Below, one piece after another: positions 33,265 through 42,319 of a stretch of 64,000 nt of DNA (position 1 is its first letter; every line of letters starts with the position of its first letter). The DNA is taken from the NCBI RefSeq assembly GCF_900142645.1, contig NZ_FRBP01000018.1:28729-92728 (forward strand). The letters are read 5' to 3'. The position numbers and the translations under genes are program-made. This stretch comes from Eubacterium callanderi. Its GTDB lineage: Bacteria; Bacillota; Clostridia; Eubacteriales; Eubacteriaceae. The notes under the pieces are model-generated. The model made no database searches, was not told the DNA's origin, and saw nothing but the letters and a program-made list of their open reading frames with translations.

Positions 33265-34203
33265 ATGAACGCAGCCGTTATCCTTATTTCAATATCGGCC
33301 ATTCTCCTCGGCGGGTTCTTTATCCTTTGCCTATTCCGCTTAAGCCGGACCCTTACCTGTCTGGACCAAATGCTTGACAGCGCTCTTGAGAACACCTTTG
33401 AAGAAAATGCTTTTGACGAAAGCCGCCTCTCAGCCCTTGAAACCAAGCTTCATCATTTTCTGAGCGCCAGCCGTGCCCGCAGCAGCCGCACTGTATCTGA
33501 GCGGGATCAGGTCCAGACCCTTATCGGCGATATTTCCCACCAGACTAAAACGCCCATTGCCAACCTGAGGCTTTATTCTGACTTGCTGGCAGAACAGTCA
33601 GGCCTGCCAGAATCTGCTCAGATGCTGGCAGATGAGATTGGCCGGCAAAGCGCAAAGCTTGATTTTCTGATCCAGTCACTGATCAAGGCCTCCCGGCTTG
33701 AAAACGGCATTGTTCAGGTTTCACCCGAGACTTCCGCCATGGATGTGCTTTTAGAAAGCGCCGCGCTGGGGGTATTAAAAAAAGCTCAAAACCGTTCTGT
33801 CACGCTTATTATGGATGTTCCGCAGAACCTGTCCGCCTGCTTTGATCTCAAATGGACAGCGGAGGCTCTTTATAATATTCTGGACAACGCACTCAAATAC
33901 ACCCCGCCGGGCGGAGAAATTCGCGTCACCGCGCAGGCCTATGAATTATTCTGCCGAATCGATGTCTCAGACACTGGAATTGGTATTTCCGAAGACGAAA
34001 TACCCAAGATTTTCAGCCGCTTCTACCGTTCCTCCGCAGTCAGCCAGGAAGAAGGCGTTGGCATTGGCCTTTACCTCTCCCGGGAGATTATCACCTTGCA
34101 GGGCGGCTATATCAAGGTTTCCTCCGAACCCGGTAAAGGCTCCTGCTTCTCTGTTTTTCTGCCACGCTCTTTTCAAAAAAAGGAAGAAACTTCTGCCTTT
34201 TAA
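33265..34203 (+). CDS. Sensor histidine kinase
   Basis: A 312-residue kinase with one N-terminal transmembrane helix (about residues 5-27). The H-box is DISHQTKTPIANLRLYSDLL, the N box LYNILDNALKYTPPGGEI, and the G boxes DTGIGISEDEI and GVGIGLYLSREI. It has no obvious extracellular sensor, as in peptide-sensing kinases that rely on a transporter. It lies one base after the response regulator and 111 bp before the ABC ATPase, so the four genes form one module. Confidence 0.92.
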   Translation: MNAAVILISISAILLGGFFILCLFRLSRTLTCLDQMLDSALENTFEENAFDESRLSALETKLHHFLSASRARSSRTVSERDQVQTLIGDISHQTKTPIANLRLYSDLLAEQSGLPESAQMLADEIGRQSAKLDFLIQSLIKASRLENGIVQVSPETSAMDVLLESAALGVLKKAQNRSVTLIMDVPQNLSACFDLKWTAEALYNILDNALKYTPPGGEIRVTAQAYELFCRIDVSDTGIGISEDEIPKIFSRFYRSSAVSQEEGVGIGLYLSREIITLQGGYIKVSSEPGKGSCFSVFLPRSFQKKEETSAF

Positions 34204-34314
34204 ATGAAATCTGTCAAAACTGTAAGATTCCGGAAAGAACATGGAAAGAAGTTTTTGTTATAGTTTGTTTATGGAGTTCTTACTCCGTACAGACTATCAA
34301 TTATGGAGGTCATT

Positions 34315-34995
34315 ATGATCATTCTACAGACAAAACAGCTAAAAAAATATTACGGTACAGGTGAAACCACTGTAAAGGCTCTTGACAATGTGTCCCTTGA
34401 GATAGAAGAAGGCTCATTTTCAGCCATTGTCGGCACCTCAGGCAGTGGAAAATCCACGCTTTTACATATGCTCGGCGGACTGGACCGCCCTACATCAGGC
34501 TCCGTAATGGTGGATGGCAAAAACATCTTCGATTTGAAGGATGACGCCCTGACCATTTTCAGACGCCGCAAAATTGGATTTGTGTTTCAAAACTACAACC
34601 TGGTGCCAGTCCTCAATGTTTATGAAAATATCGTCCTGCCCATCGAGCTGGACGGCCATGCCGTTGATAAAAAATACGTAAGCAAAATCATTGATATCCT
34701 CGGGCTTAAAAGCAAGCTTTACAACCTTCCAAGCCAGCTTTCCGGCGGCCAGCAGCAGCGCGTCGCCATTGCCCGGGCCCTTGCCTCTAAGCCGGCCATT
34801 ATCCTGGCCGACGAACCCACCGGTAATCTGGATTCCAAAACCAGTCTGGATGTTCTGGGTCTTTTAAAAATCACCAGCGAGCACTTTCATCAGACCATTG
34901 TGATGATCACCCACAATGAGGAAATCGCTCAGATGGCAGACCGGATCATCCACATCGAGGATGGTCAGATCACAGGTGGTGGCTGCTATGCTTAA
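34315..34995 (+). CDS. ABC transporter ATP-binding protein (MacB/BceA-like)
   Basis: About 226 residues with Walker [12 protein letters not shown], signature [15 protein letters not shown], Walker [13 protein letters not shown] and H-loop MITHN. This is the LolD/MacB/BceA type that works with FtsX-fold permeases. ATG 34315 is preceded by GGAGG; an upstream ATG at 34303 overlaps that site. It overlaps the permease start by eight bases. Confidence 0.94.
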   Translation: MIILQTKQLKKYYGTGETTVKALDNVSLEIEEGSFSAIVGTSGSGKSTLLHMLGGLDRPTSGSVMVDGKNIFDLKDDALTIFRRRKIGFVFQNYNLVPVLNVYENIVLPIELDGHAVDKKYVSKIIDILGLKSKLYNLPSQLSGGQQQRVAIARALASKPAIILADEPTGNLDSKTSLDVLGLLKITSEHFHQTIVMITHNEEIAQMADRIIHIEDGQITGGGCYA

Positions 34996-37495
34996 GGTCA
35001 AAAATAAAAAAGCCGTGGACAGGATTGCCCTCAAGAGCTTTAAAGCCAATAAGCTCCGCAACCTCATCGCCATTGTGGCTATTGCCCTGACCACCATTCT
35101 GTTCACCACGCTTTTCACCATGGGCACCGGTGTCGTGGAAACCTTCCAGCAGCAGACCATCCGCCAGGCCGGCGGGGACGGGCACGCGGTTTTAAAGTAC
35201 CTGAACGATGAAGAATTTGACAAAATCAAAAACCATCCTCTGATTAAGGAGATCAGCTACGACCGCCTGATGGCAGACTCAGTAGACAACCCAGAACTGC
35301 TGAAACGCCGGTCTGAGATGTGGTATAAAGACGATACAGGCTTAAAATTCGCAGGTATCCGCCTGACAGAAGGACAGAAGCCCCAGTCTGCCAATGAGAT
35401 CATCACGGATACTAAAACCCTCGACATGCTGGGCCTGCCTCACGAGGTTGGCGCCACTGTTCCCCTGACTTACACCATCCAGGACCAGGTTTTTACCCGT
35501 AACTTTATTCTTTCTGGCTACTGGGAAAGCGACCCGGTTTTTAATGTCGGACAGATTTATGTCTCTCAGGCTTTTGTCTCTGAAAATGCTGATATTCTCA
35601 GCCAGGCTGACCCGGGAGACGGCCAGATGGCCGGAGTGGTAAATGCCTATATTCTGTTTAGAAACAGCTTTAATCTCGATGCCAAGCTTCATCAGGTGAT
35701 CACCGAGAGTGGCTTCAACGCTTCGGATTCCGAAGCGCCTGACTACATTGCCTCCAATGTCAACTGGGCTTACCTGTCCTCAAACTTCTCATTAAGCCCT
35801 GCCACTGTTCTGGCAGCTTCATCTGCCATTATCCTTATTGTGTTCACAGGCTATCTGATTATTTACAATATTTTTCAGATATCCGTTATCCGGGATATTC
35901 GTTTTTATGGCCTGTTAAAAACCATTGGAACGACTGGGCGGCAGATTCGGCATATCCTTAACCGGCAGGCTGTTCTGCTTTCAGCCATCGGCATTCCTAT
36001 TGGTCTGATTATTGGCTTTTTCACCGGGAAAGCCCTGATTCCCATTCTTTTATCGGCCAGTAACTACAGCGCGGACAACGGCGTTTATGTCTCACTGAAC
36101 CCGCTGATTTTTATCGGCTCTGCCCTGTTTGCCATTGTGACAGTTTTCATCAGCACACGCAAGCCCGGGCGCATTGCCTCAAGAGTATCTCCCATTGAGG
36201 CGGTTCGTTATACCGAAGGTGGAAAAGAACGAAAAAAACAGAAAAAATCAACAGACGGCGGCAGGCTTTACCGCATGGCGCTTTCTAATCTCGGCCGCAG
36301 CCGGGGTAGAACGATCCTTGTAATCATTTCACTGTCTCTGAGCCTCGTGCTCCTGAACACGGTGTTCACGCTGTCCAGAGGGCTGGACATGGAAAAATAC
36401 GTAAGCCGATGGGCCAACACAGACTTTGTTATTGCCCACGCTGATTATTTTAATTATGACTATACGGGCCCTGAGAACACTCTGTCTGATAGCTTTATCC
36501 AATTGGTCGAATCTCAGCCAGGCTTTGAAGCGGGCGGGCGGGTCTTTGGCGGAAAAAGTCAGAACATCAAAATGGACAATCCTCCCGGAGAAACCGAATA
36601 CAGCAAAAATGGTGAGCAGGTCTTCGCCTCTGTATACGGTGTGGACCCTTTCGTGCTGGATAAACTCACGGTCTTAGAGGGAACTGCAGACGCTGAAAAG
36701 CTTGCTAGCGGAAACTACATCATTGCCGCTTATGAGTGTGACGATTACGGCAATCCCTATCCTTACAGTGCTCCTTTCAGCCTTGGCCAGCCCGTTACCC
36801 TGTATGACAAGAATGGTACGCCGCATACTTACGAGGTGCTGGCAAAATCCAAAGTAAACCTGAACGTGGCATCGGACCGAAGCAGCTGGGGCTACAACTT
36901 CTATCTCCCATCCGAGGTGTACAGCAGTCTTGACCCCGACCAGCCTCTGATGGAGTACACCTTTGACGTATCTGACAGCCTGGAGGGTGAAATGGAAGCC
37001 TTCCTGAAAAATTATACTGAAAAGAGCGAGCCCACAATGGACTACGAATCCCGCGAGCTCATTATCAACGAATTTGAGAGCATGCGGCAGATGATTCTGG
37101 TCATCGGCGGTATTCTGACTTTTATCATTGGTCTCATTGGTATCCTGAACTTTGTCAATTCCATTCTGACCAGTATTATTACCAGACGGCGGGAGTTCGC
37201 CATGCTTCAGAGCATTGGTATGACTGGAAGCCAGCTGACGAAAATGCTCTGTCTGGAGGGGCTTTACTATGCCCTTGGAACCATGCTGTTCTCTCTGGTT
37301 CTTGGCATTTTCTTCTCTGCCATTATCCTTCGTGGCGTTACTGCGTCCCTGTGGTTTTTCTCCTACCACTTTATCATTACACCGCTGCTCATCACCTACC
37401 CCATCCTTTTAGCCTTATCTGTGCTGATTCCGGTTATTTCTTACCGGAGCACCATCAAACAGAGTATTGTGGAACGTCTACGCGAAGCAGAATAA
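34988..37495 (+). CDS. FtsX-type ABC transporter permease
   Basis: An 835-residue membrane protein with two FtsX domains: an N-terminal helix followed by a large extracytoplasmic region, three helices near residues 280-410, a linker (AVRYTEGGKERKKQKKSTDGGRL), a second N-terminal-like helix, another extracytoplasmic region, and three final helices (ending PVISYRSTIKQSIVERLREAE). This matches peptide-efflux or resistance transporters of Clostridia. The start is ATG 34988 within the ATPase stop region, behind AGGTGG. It probably expels an antimicrobial peptide or lipid II binder; the substrate is unknown. Confidence 0.9.
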   Translation: MLKVKNKKAVDRIALKSFKANKLRNLIAIVAIALTTILFTTLFTMGTGVVETFQQQTIRQAGGDGHAVLKYLNDEEFDKIKNHPLIKEISYDRLMADSVDNPELLKRRSEMWYKDDTGLKFAGIRLTEGQKPQSANEIITDTKTLDMLGLPHEVGATVPLTYTIQDQVFTRNFILSGYWESDPVFNVGQIYVSQAFVSENADILSQADPGDGQMAGVVNAYILFRNSFNLDAKLHQVITESGFNASDSEAPDYIASNVNWAYLSSNFSLSPATVLAASSAIILIVFTGYLIIYNIFQISVIRDIRFYGLLKTIGTTGRQIRHILNRQAVLLSAIGIPIGLIIGFFTGKALIPILLSASNYSADNGVYVSLNPLIFIGSALFAIVTVFISTRKPGRIASRVSPIEAVRYTEGGKERKKQKKSTDGGRLYRMALSNLGRSRGRTILVIISLSLSLVLLNTVFTLSRGLDMEKYVSRWANTDFVIAHADYFNYDYTGPENTLSDSFIQLVESQPGFEAGGRVFGGKSQNIKMDNPPGETEYSKNGEQVFASVYGVDPFVLDKLTVLEGTADAEKLASGNYIIAAYECDDYGNPYPYSAPFSLGQPVTLYDKNGTPHTYEVLAKSKVNLNVASDRSSWGYNFYLPSEVYSSLDPDQPLMEYTFDVSDSLEGEMEAFLKNYTEKSEPTMDYESRELIINEFESMRQMILVIGGILTFIIGLIGILNFVNSILTSIITRRREFAMLQSIGMTGSQLTKMLCLEGLYYALGTMLFSLVLGIFFSAIILRGVTASLWFFSYHFIITPLLITYPILLALSVLIPVISYRSTIKQSIVERLREAE

Positions 37496-37533
37496 GAAAA
37501 AACAGAGGCTGATTTCAGTCTCTGTTTTTTTCT
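37496..37533. terminator. Bidirectional terminator
   Basis: AAAAAACAGAG and CTCTGTTTTTTT around a 13-base loop, between the convergent permease and trpB2 genes. Confidence 0.85.
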
Positions 37534-37537
37534 TGCT

Positions 37538-38917
37538 CTACTCTTGAATCCCCGGGATTTTCGGCAGGCTGTCAAAGCCTTTCTGCAGATCCTCATCGCT
37601 TGGGATATAGTCGTTCATTCTGCCTTCAAGGTAGGCTGAGTAGGCGGTCATATCAAAATAGCCGGTGCCGGTCAGGCCAAAGAGGATGGTCTTGGCTTCG
37701 CCGGTTTCCTTGCAGCGCAGGGCTTCATCCATGGCGGCGCGGATGGCGTGGGCAGATTCAGGCGCTGGCAGAATGGTTTCTTTTTTTGCAAAATAAACCG
37801 CTGCTTCAAACACGCGGGTCTGCTCTACAGAGGTGGCTTCCATATAGCCGTCGTGGTACAGCTTGGATAAAATCGGAGACATCCCGTGGTAGCGCAGGCC
37901 GCCGGCATGGTTGGCCGATGGAATAAAACCGCTGCCCAGGGTATACATCTTCGCCATCGGGGTGATCTTGCCTGTATCGCAGAAATCATAGGCGTAGCGG
38001 CCGCGGGTCAGCGACGGACAGGACGCGGGCTCGACGGCAATGATTCTGGGATCGGCTTTTCCGGTGAGCTTATCCTGCATAAACGGCGCTATAAGACCGC
38101 CAAGGTTCGAACCGCCGCCAGCGCAGCCAATGACAACATCGGGGTATTCTCCCAGAATCTCCATTGCCTTTTTGCTCTCGAGGCCGATGATGGACTGATG
38201 CAGCAGCACCTGATTGAGAACAGAGCCAAGCACATAGCGGCAGCCTTCGGTTTTGACTGCGGTTTCCACGGCCTCGGAGATGGCGCAGCCGAGGCTTCCG
38301 GTTGTTCCCGGGTTTTCCGCTAAAATTTTTCGGCCGATGTCGGTGGTTTCACTGGGGCTCGGCACTACTTTTCCGTCAAAGACCTGCATCACGGCTTTCC
38401 TGAAGGGCTTTTGTTCATAGGAAACCTTTACCATATACACGGTCAGGGGGATATCGAAATAAGAGCTTGCCTCTGAGAGGGCTGTTCCCCACTGGCCGGC
38501 TCCGGTCTCTGTTGTCAGGCTGGTCAGTCCCTGCTCCTTGGCGTAATACACCTGGGCGATGGCTGAGTTGAGCTTATGGCTGCCGGAGGTATTGTTGCCT
38601 TCAAATTTGTAGTAGATTTTGGCCGGGGTATCCAGCGCTTTTTCCAGGTTGTAGGCCCGGATCAGCGGGGATGGACGATAGATTCGATACATTTCCTGAA
38701 CGGGTTCTGGAATATCGAAATACCGGGTTTCACCATCCATTTCCTGGTGCGCCAGCTTTTCACAGAATACAGGATACAGGTCGGACTCCACCGCGGGCTG
38801 CATGGTGCCTGGGTTGATCAGAGGGTCTGGCTGCTCCTTCATATCTGCCCGCAGGTTATACCACTGCTTTGGCAGATCCTCTTCACTTAAATAGAAACGG
38901 TAAGGTATTTTTGCCAT
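37538..38917 (-). CDS. trpB2: Tryptophan synthase beta-like subunit TrpB2
   Basis: A 459-residue PLP enzyme that condenses indole with serine to form tryptophan. The length and the N-terminal extension (about 70 residues before the core) mark the TrpB2 group. PLP lysine lies in NTSGSHKLNSAIAQ; the phosphate loop is CAGGGSNLGG; ETGAGQWG replaces the TrpB1 form. No trpA neighbour, so it may act on free indole or salvage it. ATG 38917 follows GAAGGAG. A tryptophan T-box leader precedes it, which supports the assignment strongly. Confidence 0.93.
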   Translation of the reverse strand: MAKIPYRFYLSEEDLPKQWYNLRADMKEQPDPLINPGTMQPAVESDLYPVFCEKLAHQEMDGETRYFDIPEPVQEMYRIYRPSPLIRAYNLEKALDTPAKIYYKFEGNNTSGSHKLNSAIAQVYYAKEQGLTSLTTETGAGQWGTALSEASSYFDIPLTVYMVKVSYEQKPFRKAVMQVFDGKVVPSPSETTDIGRKILAENPGTTGSLGCAISEAVETAVKTEGCRYVLGSVLNQVLLHQSIIGLESKKAMEILGEYPDVVIGCAGGGSNLGGLIAPFMQDKLTGKADPRIIAVEPASCPSLTRGRYAYDFCDTGKITPMAKMYTLGSGFIPSANHAGGLRYHGMSPILSKLYHDGYMEATSVEQTRVFEAAVYFAKKETILPAPESAHAIRAAMDEALRCKETGEAKTILFGLTGTGYFDMTAYSAYLEGRMNDYIPSDEDLQKGFDSLPKIPGIQE

Positions 38918-38960
38918 TGTTCTTTCTCCTTCTGTATGTTAATTTTGCCCAAATAATCAA

Positions 38961-38997
38961 AAAAAGACTTTTGTCCCATGCTAAGGGACAAAAGTCT
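38961..38997 (-). terminator. T-box terminator hairpin
   Basis: Minus strand: AGACTTTTGTCCC and GGGACAAAAGTCT form a perfect 13-bp stem followed by seven Ts. It is the expression platform of the T-box. Confidence 0.93.
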
Positions 38998-39246
38998 GTA
39001 ACTTCTGCGATACCACCCAAATTGATGCACTGCCTTACAGCACACCCACTCATTTTACATACCATCATATGCACCCCGCTGATAACGGATGGGGCTCCCG
39101 TCGGCGCCTACTCCCTCATGGTTTCAGACCGCACTCCCAAGTCCATTCAGTAATTTCTGTGCTGCCGCATTTCCACCTGCCGCGGCTCTCTGGATACACC
39201 CGTCATTACCTACTTCTCTCGTTCGTCGTTTTGATTATTCTGGATT
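38965..39246 (-). promoter_or_regulatory. T-box riboswitch, tryptophan (UGG specifier)
   Basis: The minus strand shows a stem I region (GGGTGTATCCAGAGAG...GGCAGGTGGAAATGCGGC), a probable specifier UGG at 39145-39143 in CTGAATGGACTT, and the conserved T-box sequence GGGTGGTATCGCA at 39018-39006, followed by the terminator. Uncharged tRNA-Trp should stabilise the antiterminator and switch on trpB2. The specifier was chosen from its position and its match to the downstream gene. Confidence 0.92.
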
Positions 39247-39252
39247 GGTGCT

Positions 39253-39281
39253 ATTCTATAATAAATCCAAGCTTCTGTCAA
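39253..39281 (-). promoter_or_regulatory. Promoter of the T-box leader
   Basis: Minus strand: TTGACA (39281-39276), 17-bp spacer, TAGAAT (39258-39253), giving a transcript start near 39246. Confidence 0.85.
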
Positions 39282-39298
39282 GCTAAATTTAGGCTTAT

Positions 39299-39327
39299 TT
39301 GCCGTTTCTATTTTTATGGTTTATAAT
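39299..39327 (+). promoter_or_regulatory. Promoter of the cupin gene
   Basis: TTGCCG (39299-39304), 17-bp spacer, TATAAT (39322-39327), divergent from the T-box promoter. Confidence 0.7.
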
Positions 39328-39358
39328 AAAACCACTCCACCGGAAAGGAAAATTGATT

Positions 39359-39697
39359 ATGTTCACACTTCACGAAGACGAAAAAGCGTACCGTCACGGC
39401 GATCACGGGCCAAAATACCTGATGATGGGTCCGACCTCAAATTTTGGTATTGTCAAGCTGCTGCCTGGCAATGTGGTGTCCCCCCATTACCATAAGATTA
39501 TGGAAGAAAACTTTTATATACTGAAAGGGACTGTCTCCATGACCGTAAATGATGTTGAAAGCACCTACTCGGCTGGTGATTTTATTCATCTGGAGCCGGG
39601 AGAAATCCACCGTCTTGAAAATAAGGGCACTGAAACGGTTCGTTTTGTGGTTACCACCAGCCCCTGGATGGACCATGCCGATAAAATTGAAGTATAG
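39359..39697 (+). CDS. Cupin-fold protein
   Basis: A 112-residue single-domain cupin. Motif 1 reads PGNVVSPHYHKIMEENFYILKG (two His, one Glu), and motif 2 is GDFIHLEPGEIHRLEN, so a metal site is likely. Small cupins of this kind serve as isomerases, dioxygenases or sensors; the reaction here is unknown. ATG 39359 follows AAAGGAAAA. The coding start upstream at 39299 is in the promoter and is rejected. Confidence 0.82.
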   Translation: MFTLHEDEKAYRHGDHGPKYLMMGPTSNFGIVKLLPGNVVSPHYHKIMEENFYILKGTVSMTVNDVESTYSAGDFIHLEPGEIHRLENKGTETVRFVVTTSPWMDHADKIEV

Positions 39698-39717
39698 AGA
39701 GCCCAGAAGAACGTTCA

Positions 39718-39756
39718 GAGGGAAGATGCGGCGAAACACCGCATCTTCTCTTTTTG
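39718..39756. terminator. Bidirectional hairpin terminator (family copy 5)
   Basis: AGAGGGAAGATGCGGCG-AAA-CACCGCATCTTCTCTTTTT, between the convergent cupin and MerR genes. Confidence 0.88.
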
Positions 39757-39757
39757 C

Positions 39758-40552
39758 TTACTGCAGCTTTTGTACTGGAAATAAAATCCCTGTTTCCAGC
39801 TCCTCCTCATCTTTAACCATATCCACATCCTTCAGGTAGCGTTCGACCGAGGGGCCGGTTACCTTATATTCAGGGTGCTCGGCCAGCCACGAGCAGATCG
39901 CGTCATAAGCGTTGTGCAGGCCCTCAAAGGGGCCGATATGTGTAGTGGCAACACACAGGCGCGCCGGTATGACTTTAACGTCCGGGTGTTCACCGCTTAC
40001 TTCTACCTGAGCCTCGATATCCATACTTTCATAGCTGAATTCCTCACCCAGATAAACCTGCTGCGCTGCGCCGCAGCGCGTAAGCCCCAGCTCATCGACT
40101 TTTTTATACAGCTCCTCAAACAGGTCTCCGGTTTCGCTGATGTTAATTTTCCGGCGGATACCGTAAACCCGCTGTGCTGGTGTTTCCATTACAATAACGT
40201 GATACTGGTCCTTTAACAAATTGCATTTTTCCATTTTCATCATGGCGTCCTCCATCTGACGGAGCTTTTTTCTGAGGGTATATATTTCATCATAGGCCGC
40301 CAACCGCCTGCGGTGGAGTCTTACAGCCAGCTCCTGCCCGGACAGAGTGAGCAGCTCGCCGATTTCAGACAGGGCGAAGCCGTAGTCCTTCAGTGTCTCA
40401 ATCTCCGCCAGGGTTTCCAGCTGCGCGGCTTCGTAATAACGGTAGCCATTTTCACCAATACGGGTGGGCCGAAGCAACCCCATGGCGTCATAATACCGGA
40501 GCATACGCGGTGAAATACGCCCCAGCTTTGAAAATTCTCCAATGGTGAACAT
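39758..40552 (-). CDS. MerR family regulator with GyrI-like effector domain
   Basis: About 264 residues. The N-terminal MerR winged helix reads FTIGEFSKLGRISPRMLRYYDAMGLLRPTRI. A coiled-coil helix (about 75-110) links to a GyrI/BltR-like effector-binding domain (about 115-264, with VARLC...THIGPFEGLHNAYDAICSWLAEH). Members of this group sense drugs and activate efflux genes. The start is ATG 40552 behind AGGAGG. A 21-bp dyad overlaps its own promoter (40598-40626). No efflux gene is adjacent on this strand, so the target is unknown. Confidence 0.9.
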   Translation of the reverse strand: MFTIGEFSKLGRISPRMLRYYDAMGLLRPTRIGENGYRYYEAAQLETLAEIETLKDYGFALSEIGELLTLSGQELAVRLHRRRLAAYDEIYTLRKKLRQMEDAMMKMEKCNLLKDQYHVIVMETPAQRVYGIRRKINISETGDLFEELYKKVDELGLTRCGAAQQVYLGEEFSYESMDIEAQVEVSGEHPDVKVIPARLCVATTHIGPFEGLHNAYDAICSWLAEHPEYKVTGPSVERYLKDVDMVKDEEELETGILFPVQKLQ

Positions 40553-40597
40553 CCTTACCTCCTGTGTCATTCATTTTCTGAACCGGTTCATCTGTAG

Positions 40598-40626
40598 TTT
40601 ATACCTTGACATGATGACAAGGTCAA
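40598..40626 (-). promoter_or_regulatory. merR promoter with 21-bp dyad
   Basis: Minus strand: TTGACC (40626-40621), 17-bp spacer, TATAAA (40603-40598). The dyad CCTTGTCATCATGTCAAGG (within 40603-40623) fills the spacer, as expected for MerR-type autoregulation. Confidence 0.65.
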
Positions 40627-40700
40627 GCCATTTTTTATTTTATCATCGAACACTTAAGTTATTTCAGGTATAATGGACTCACTACAACAGGAGGAACACC

Positions 40701-41528
40701 ATGCAGCAGCCTGAAAAACGGCCGGAATTATCCATTCTGGCCCACACCCCCACACATCTCTACATCGCGCCTCATCCACTACTAAGGCCTTATATCGCGC
40801 ATTACACCTTTTGCGCCCAGGGAGCACAGCCCAAAAGCCACCTTCCTGAAAAGCTGACGCTGATTCCCGATGCCAGCGGCTGTGTTGTCTTTTCTTATGA
40901 CGGCAGAGCCCTGTCCGGCTGTTTCTGGGGCCCTACCACCAAAACGGTGGTGGTTTTCGGCGATGCTGAAAACATCCCCCTGCGTTTTTTTATCGAGTTC
41001 CTTCCCGGCGGCGCGAACCGGCTTCTGGGGCTGAACCTCAAGGATTTTACAGACCGCAGGGAACCGCTTGATCTCGTGTGTCCTTCCCTGAGCATTGGGA
41101 TAAAGAATGCCTTTGAGCAAAGCCAAAGGGTGGCTTACCTCAGCAATGCGATTGACACACTGCTTCTGACCGCCTTAGCGGAAATGCCCGGCAATCCCCG
41201 GCCCCTTTCGCCCATTCTGAAGCATGTCAGCTGCCAGTCCACGGTCAGCACTGCGGCTGAAAAAATCGGATATTCCGAACGCCACCTCCAGCGTCTCATA
41301 ACAGAAGCTCTGGGAATGCGCTATAAAACTTTTACCCGGCTGACCCGCATCAACCTCGCCATGCAGCGCATGGAAAAAGATCCAGTCGCTTTCACAAAGC
41401 TCGCGCACGCGCTGGGCTACTATGACCAATCGCATTTCAACCATGATTTTAAGGCAGTCTGCGGTATATCACCGACAAAATACTATGCTCACATGTCGGA
41501 TTTTTACAATGAATCCTACAAGTTTTAG
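40701..41528 (+). CDS. AraC family transcriptional regulator
   Basis: A 275-residue protein. The N-terminal half (about 1-165) is a ligand or cupin-like domain of the DUF6597 type (APHPLLRPYIAHYTF, PDASGCVVFSYDG, FLPGGANRLLGL). The C-terminal AraC double helix-turn-helix (about 175-265) includes VSTAAEKIGYSERHLQRLI and LAHALGYYDQSHFNHDFKAVCGISPTKYY. ATG 40701 follows GGAGGAA. It is probably an activator of nearby or distant genes; 22-31 bp downstream starts the Cdd1-like gene, which may be co-transcribed. Confidence 0.9.
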   Translation: MQQPEKRPELSILAHTPTHLYIAPHPLLRPYIAHYTFCAQGAQPKSHLPEKLTLIPDASGCVVFSYDGRALSGCFWGPTTKTVVVFGDAENIPLRFFIEFLPGGANRLLGLNLKDFTDRREPLDLVCPSLSIGIKNAFEQSQRVAYLSNAIDTLLLTALAEMPGNPRPLSPILKHVSCQSTVSTAAEKIGYSERHLQRLITEALGMRYKTFTRLTRINLAMQRMEKDPVAFTKLAHALGYYDQSHFNHDFKAVCGISPTKYYAHMSDFYNESYKF

Positions 41529-41559
41529 TTTATAGTAACAGAACAAAGAGGTGATGCTC

Positions 41560-41808
41560 GTGAAAAGTGATTTACAAACCATTCCCGGCGTTGGACCAAA
41601 TATGGAGAGGCATCTTCTGGAGCTTGGCTACAGCACGGTCAATTCGCTGAAGGGGGCGGACCCTGAGGCGATGTATCGCAGAGAATGCCGGCAGAGGGGT
41701 GAGCAGCTGGACCGATGTGTTCTCTATGTTTACCGGCTGGCGGTTTACTTCGCTGAGAATACCGAGCATGAGCCTGAAAAACTAAAATGGTGGAACTGGA
41801 AAGATTGA
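41560..41808 (+). CDS. Cdd1-like helix-hairpin-helix protein
   Basis: An 82-residue protein with LQTIPGVGPNMERHLLELGYSTVNSLKGADPEAMYRRECRQRGEQLDRCVLYVYRLAVYFAE. It matches the pathogenicity-locus Cdd1 family, so called after a gene next to the Clostridioides difficile toxin locus. The N-terminal helix-hairpin-helix suggests DNA binding. The start is probably GTG 41560, with GAGGTGAT four bases upstream; GTG/ATG at 41551/41554 overlap that site. Role unknown; the name does not imply virulence. Confidence 0.78.
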   Translation: MKSDLQTIPGVGPNMERHLLELGYSTVNSLKGADPEAMYRRECRQRGEQLDRCVLYVYRLAVYFAENTEHEPEKLKWWNWKD

Positions 41809-41830
41809 CACCACCGGTAAAGGAGATTAT

Positions 41831-42319
41831 ATGAAATATAATGCATTCATGCTTGTCGTATCCGATATGGAAAAATCCCGCGCTTTTTATGAAAAGCTTC
41901 TGGGGCTCAAGGTTGCCATGGATCTGGGCGTCAATGTCAGCTATGACTGCGGCGTGGCTCTCCAGACAAAGGAAACCTGGCTGGAATTCATCGACAAACC
42001 GGAAAATGCTGTCTGCTTTGGCGGCAATGATAAGGAGCTGTACTTTGAAGAGGATGATCTGGACGGATTTCTCAAGGTTCTGGAAAGCTGGGGCGCCGCG
42101 CTGGTACGGCCAATGTTTACCCAGGCGTGGGGACAGCGGGTGATCCGCTTTTATGACCCTGATCACCACATTATCGAGGTTGGAGAGCCTCTCTCATTGG
42201 TGATCAAGCGGTTTTTATCCCAGGGGTTAAGCATTGAGGCGACCGCCGAGCGCACCATGTGCCCGCTTCCCTATGTCCAATTCCTGGCCAAAGAGCTGGC
42301 GGAGGAAATAAATGAATAA
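41831..42319 (+). CDS. VOC (glyoxalase/bleomycin-resistance) family protein
   Basis: A 162-residue protein with a VOC fold over residues 1-118: FMLVVSDMEKSRAFYEKLLGLKV, then VIRFYDPDHHIIEVGE with metal-ligand-like residues. A C-terminal helical tail (about 120-162, SLVIKRFLSQGLSIEATAERTMCPLPYVQFLAKEL) looks like a short helix-turn-helix-like extension. The reaction is unknown; lyase, dioxygenase and resistance roles exist in the family. ATG 41831 follows AAAGGAG. It overlaps the next gene by 8 bp, so the two are co-translated. Confidence 0.83.
   Translation: MKYNAFMLVVSDMEKSRAFYEKLLGLKVAMDLGVNVSYDCGVALQTKETWLEFIDKPENAVCFGGNDKELYFEEDDLDGFLKVLESWGAALVRPMFTQAWGQRVIRFYDPDHHIIEVGEPLSLVIKRFLSQGLSIEATAERTMCPLPYVQFLAKELAEEINE

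Noticed and set aside
36674..37369. 231-codon minus-strand frame inside the FtsX-type permease gene
   Set aside because: Antisense to the conserved C-terminal FtsX domain; no start signals.
41551..41808. A toxin-locus virulence gene because of the Cdd1 match
   Set aside because: Cdd1-like proteins are widespread in harmless Firmicutes, and no toxin genes are near.
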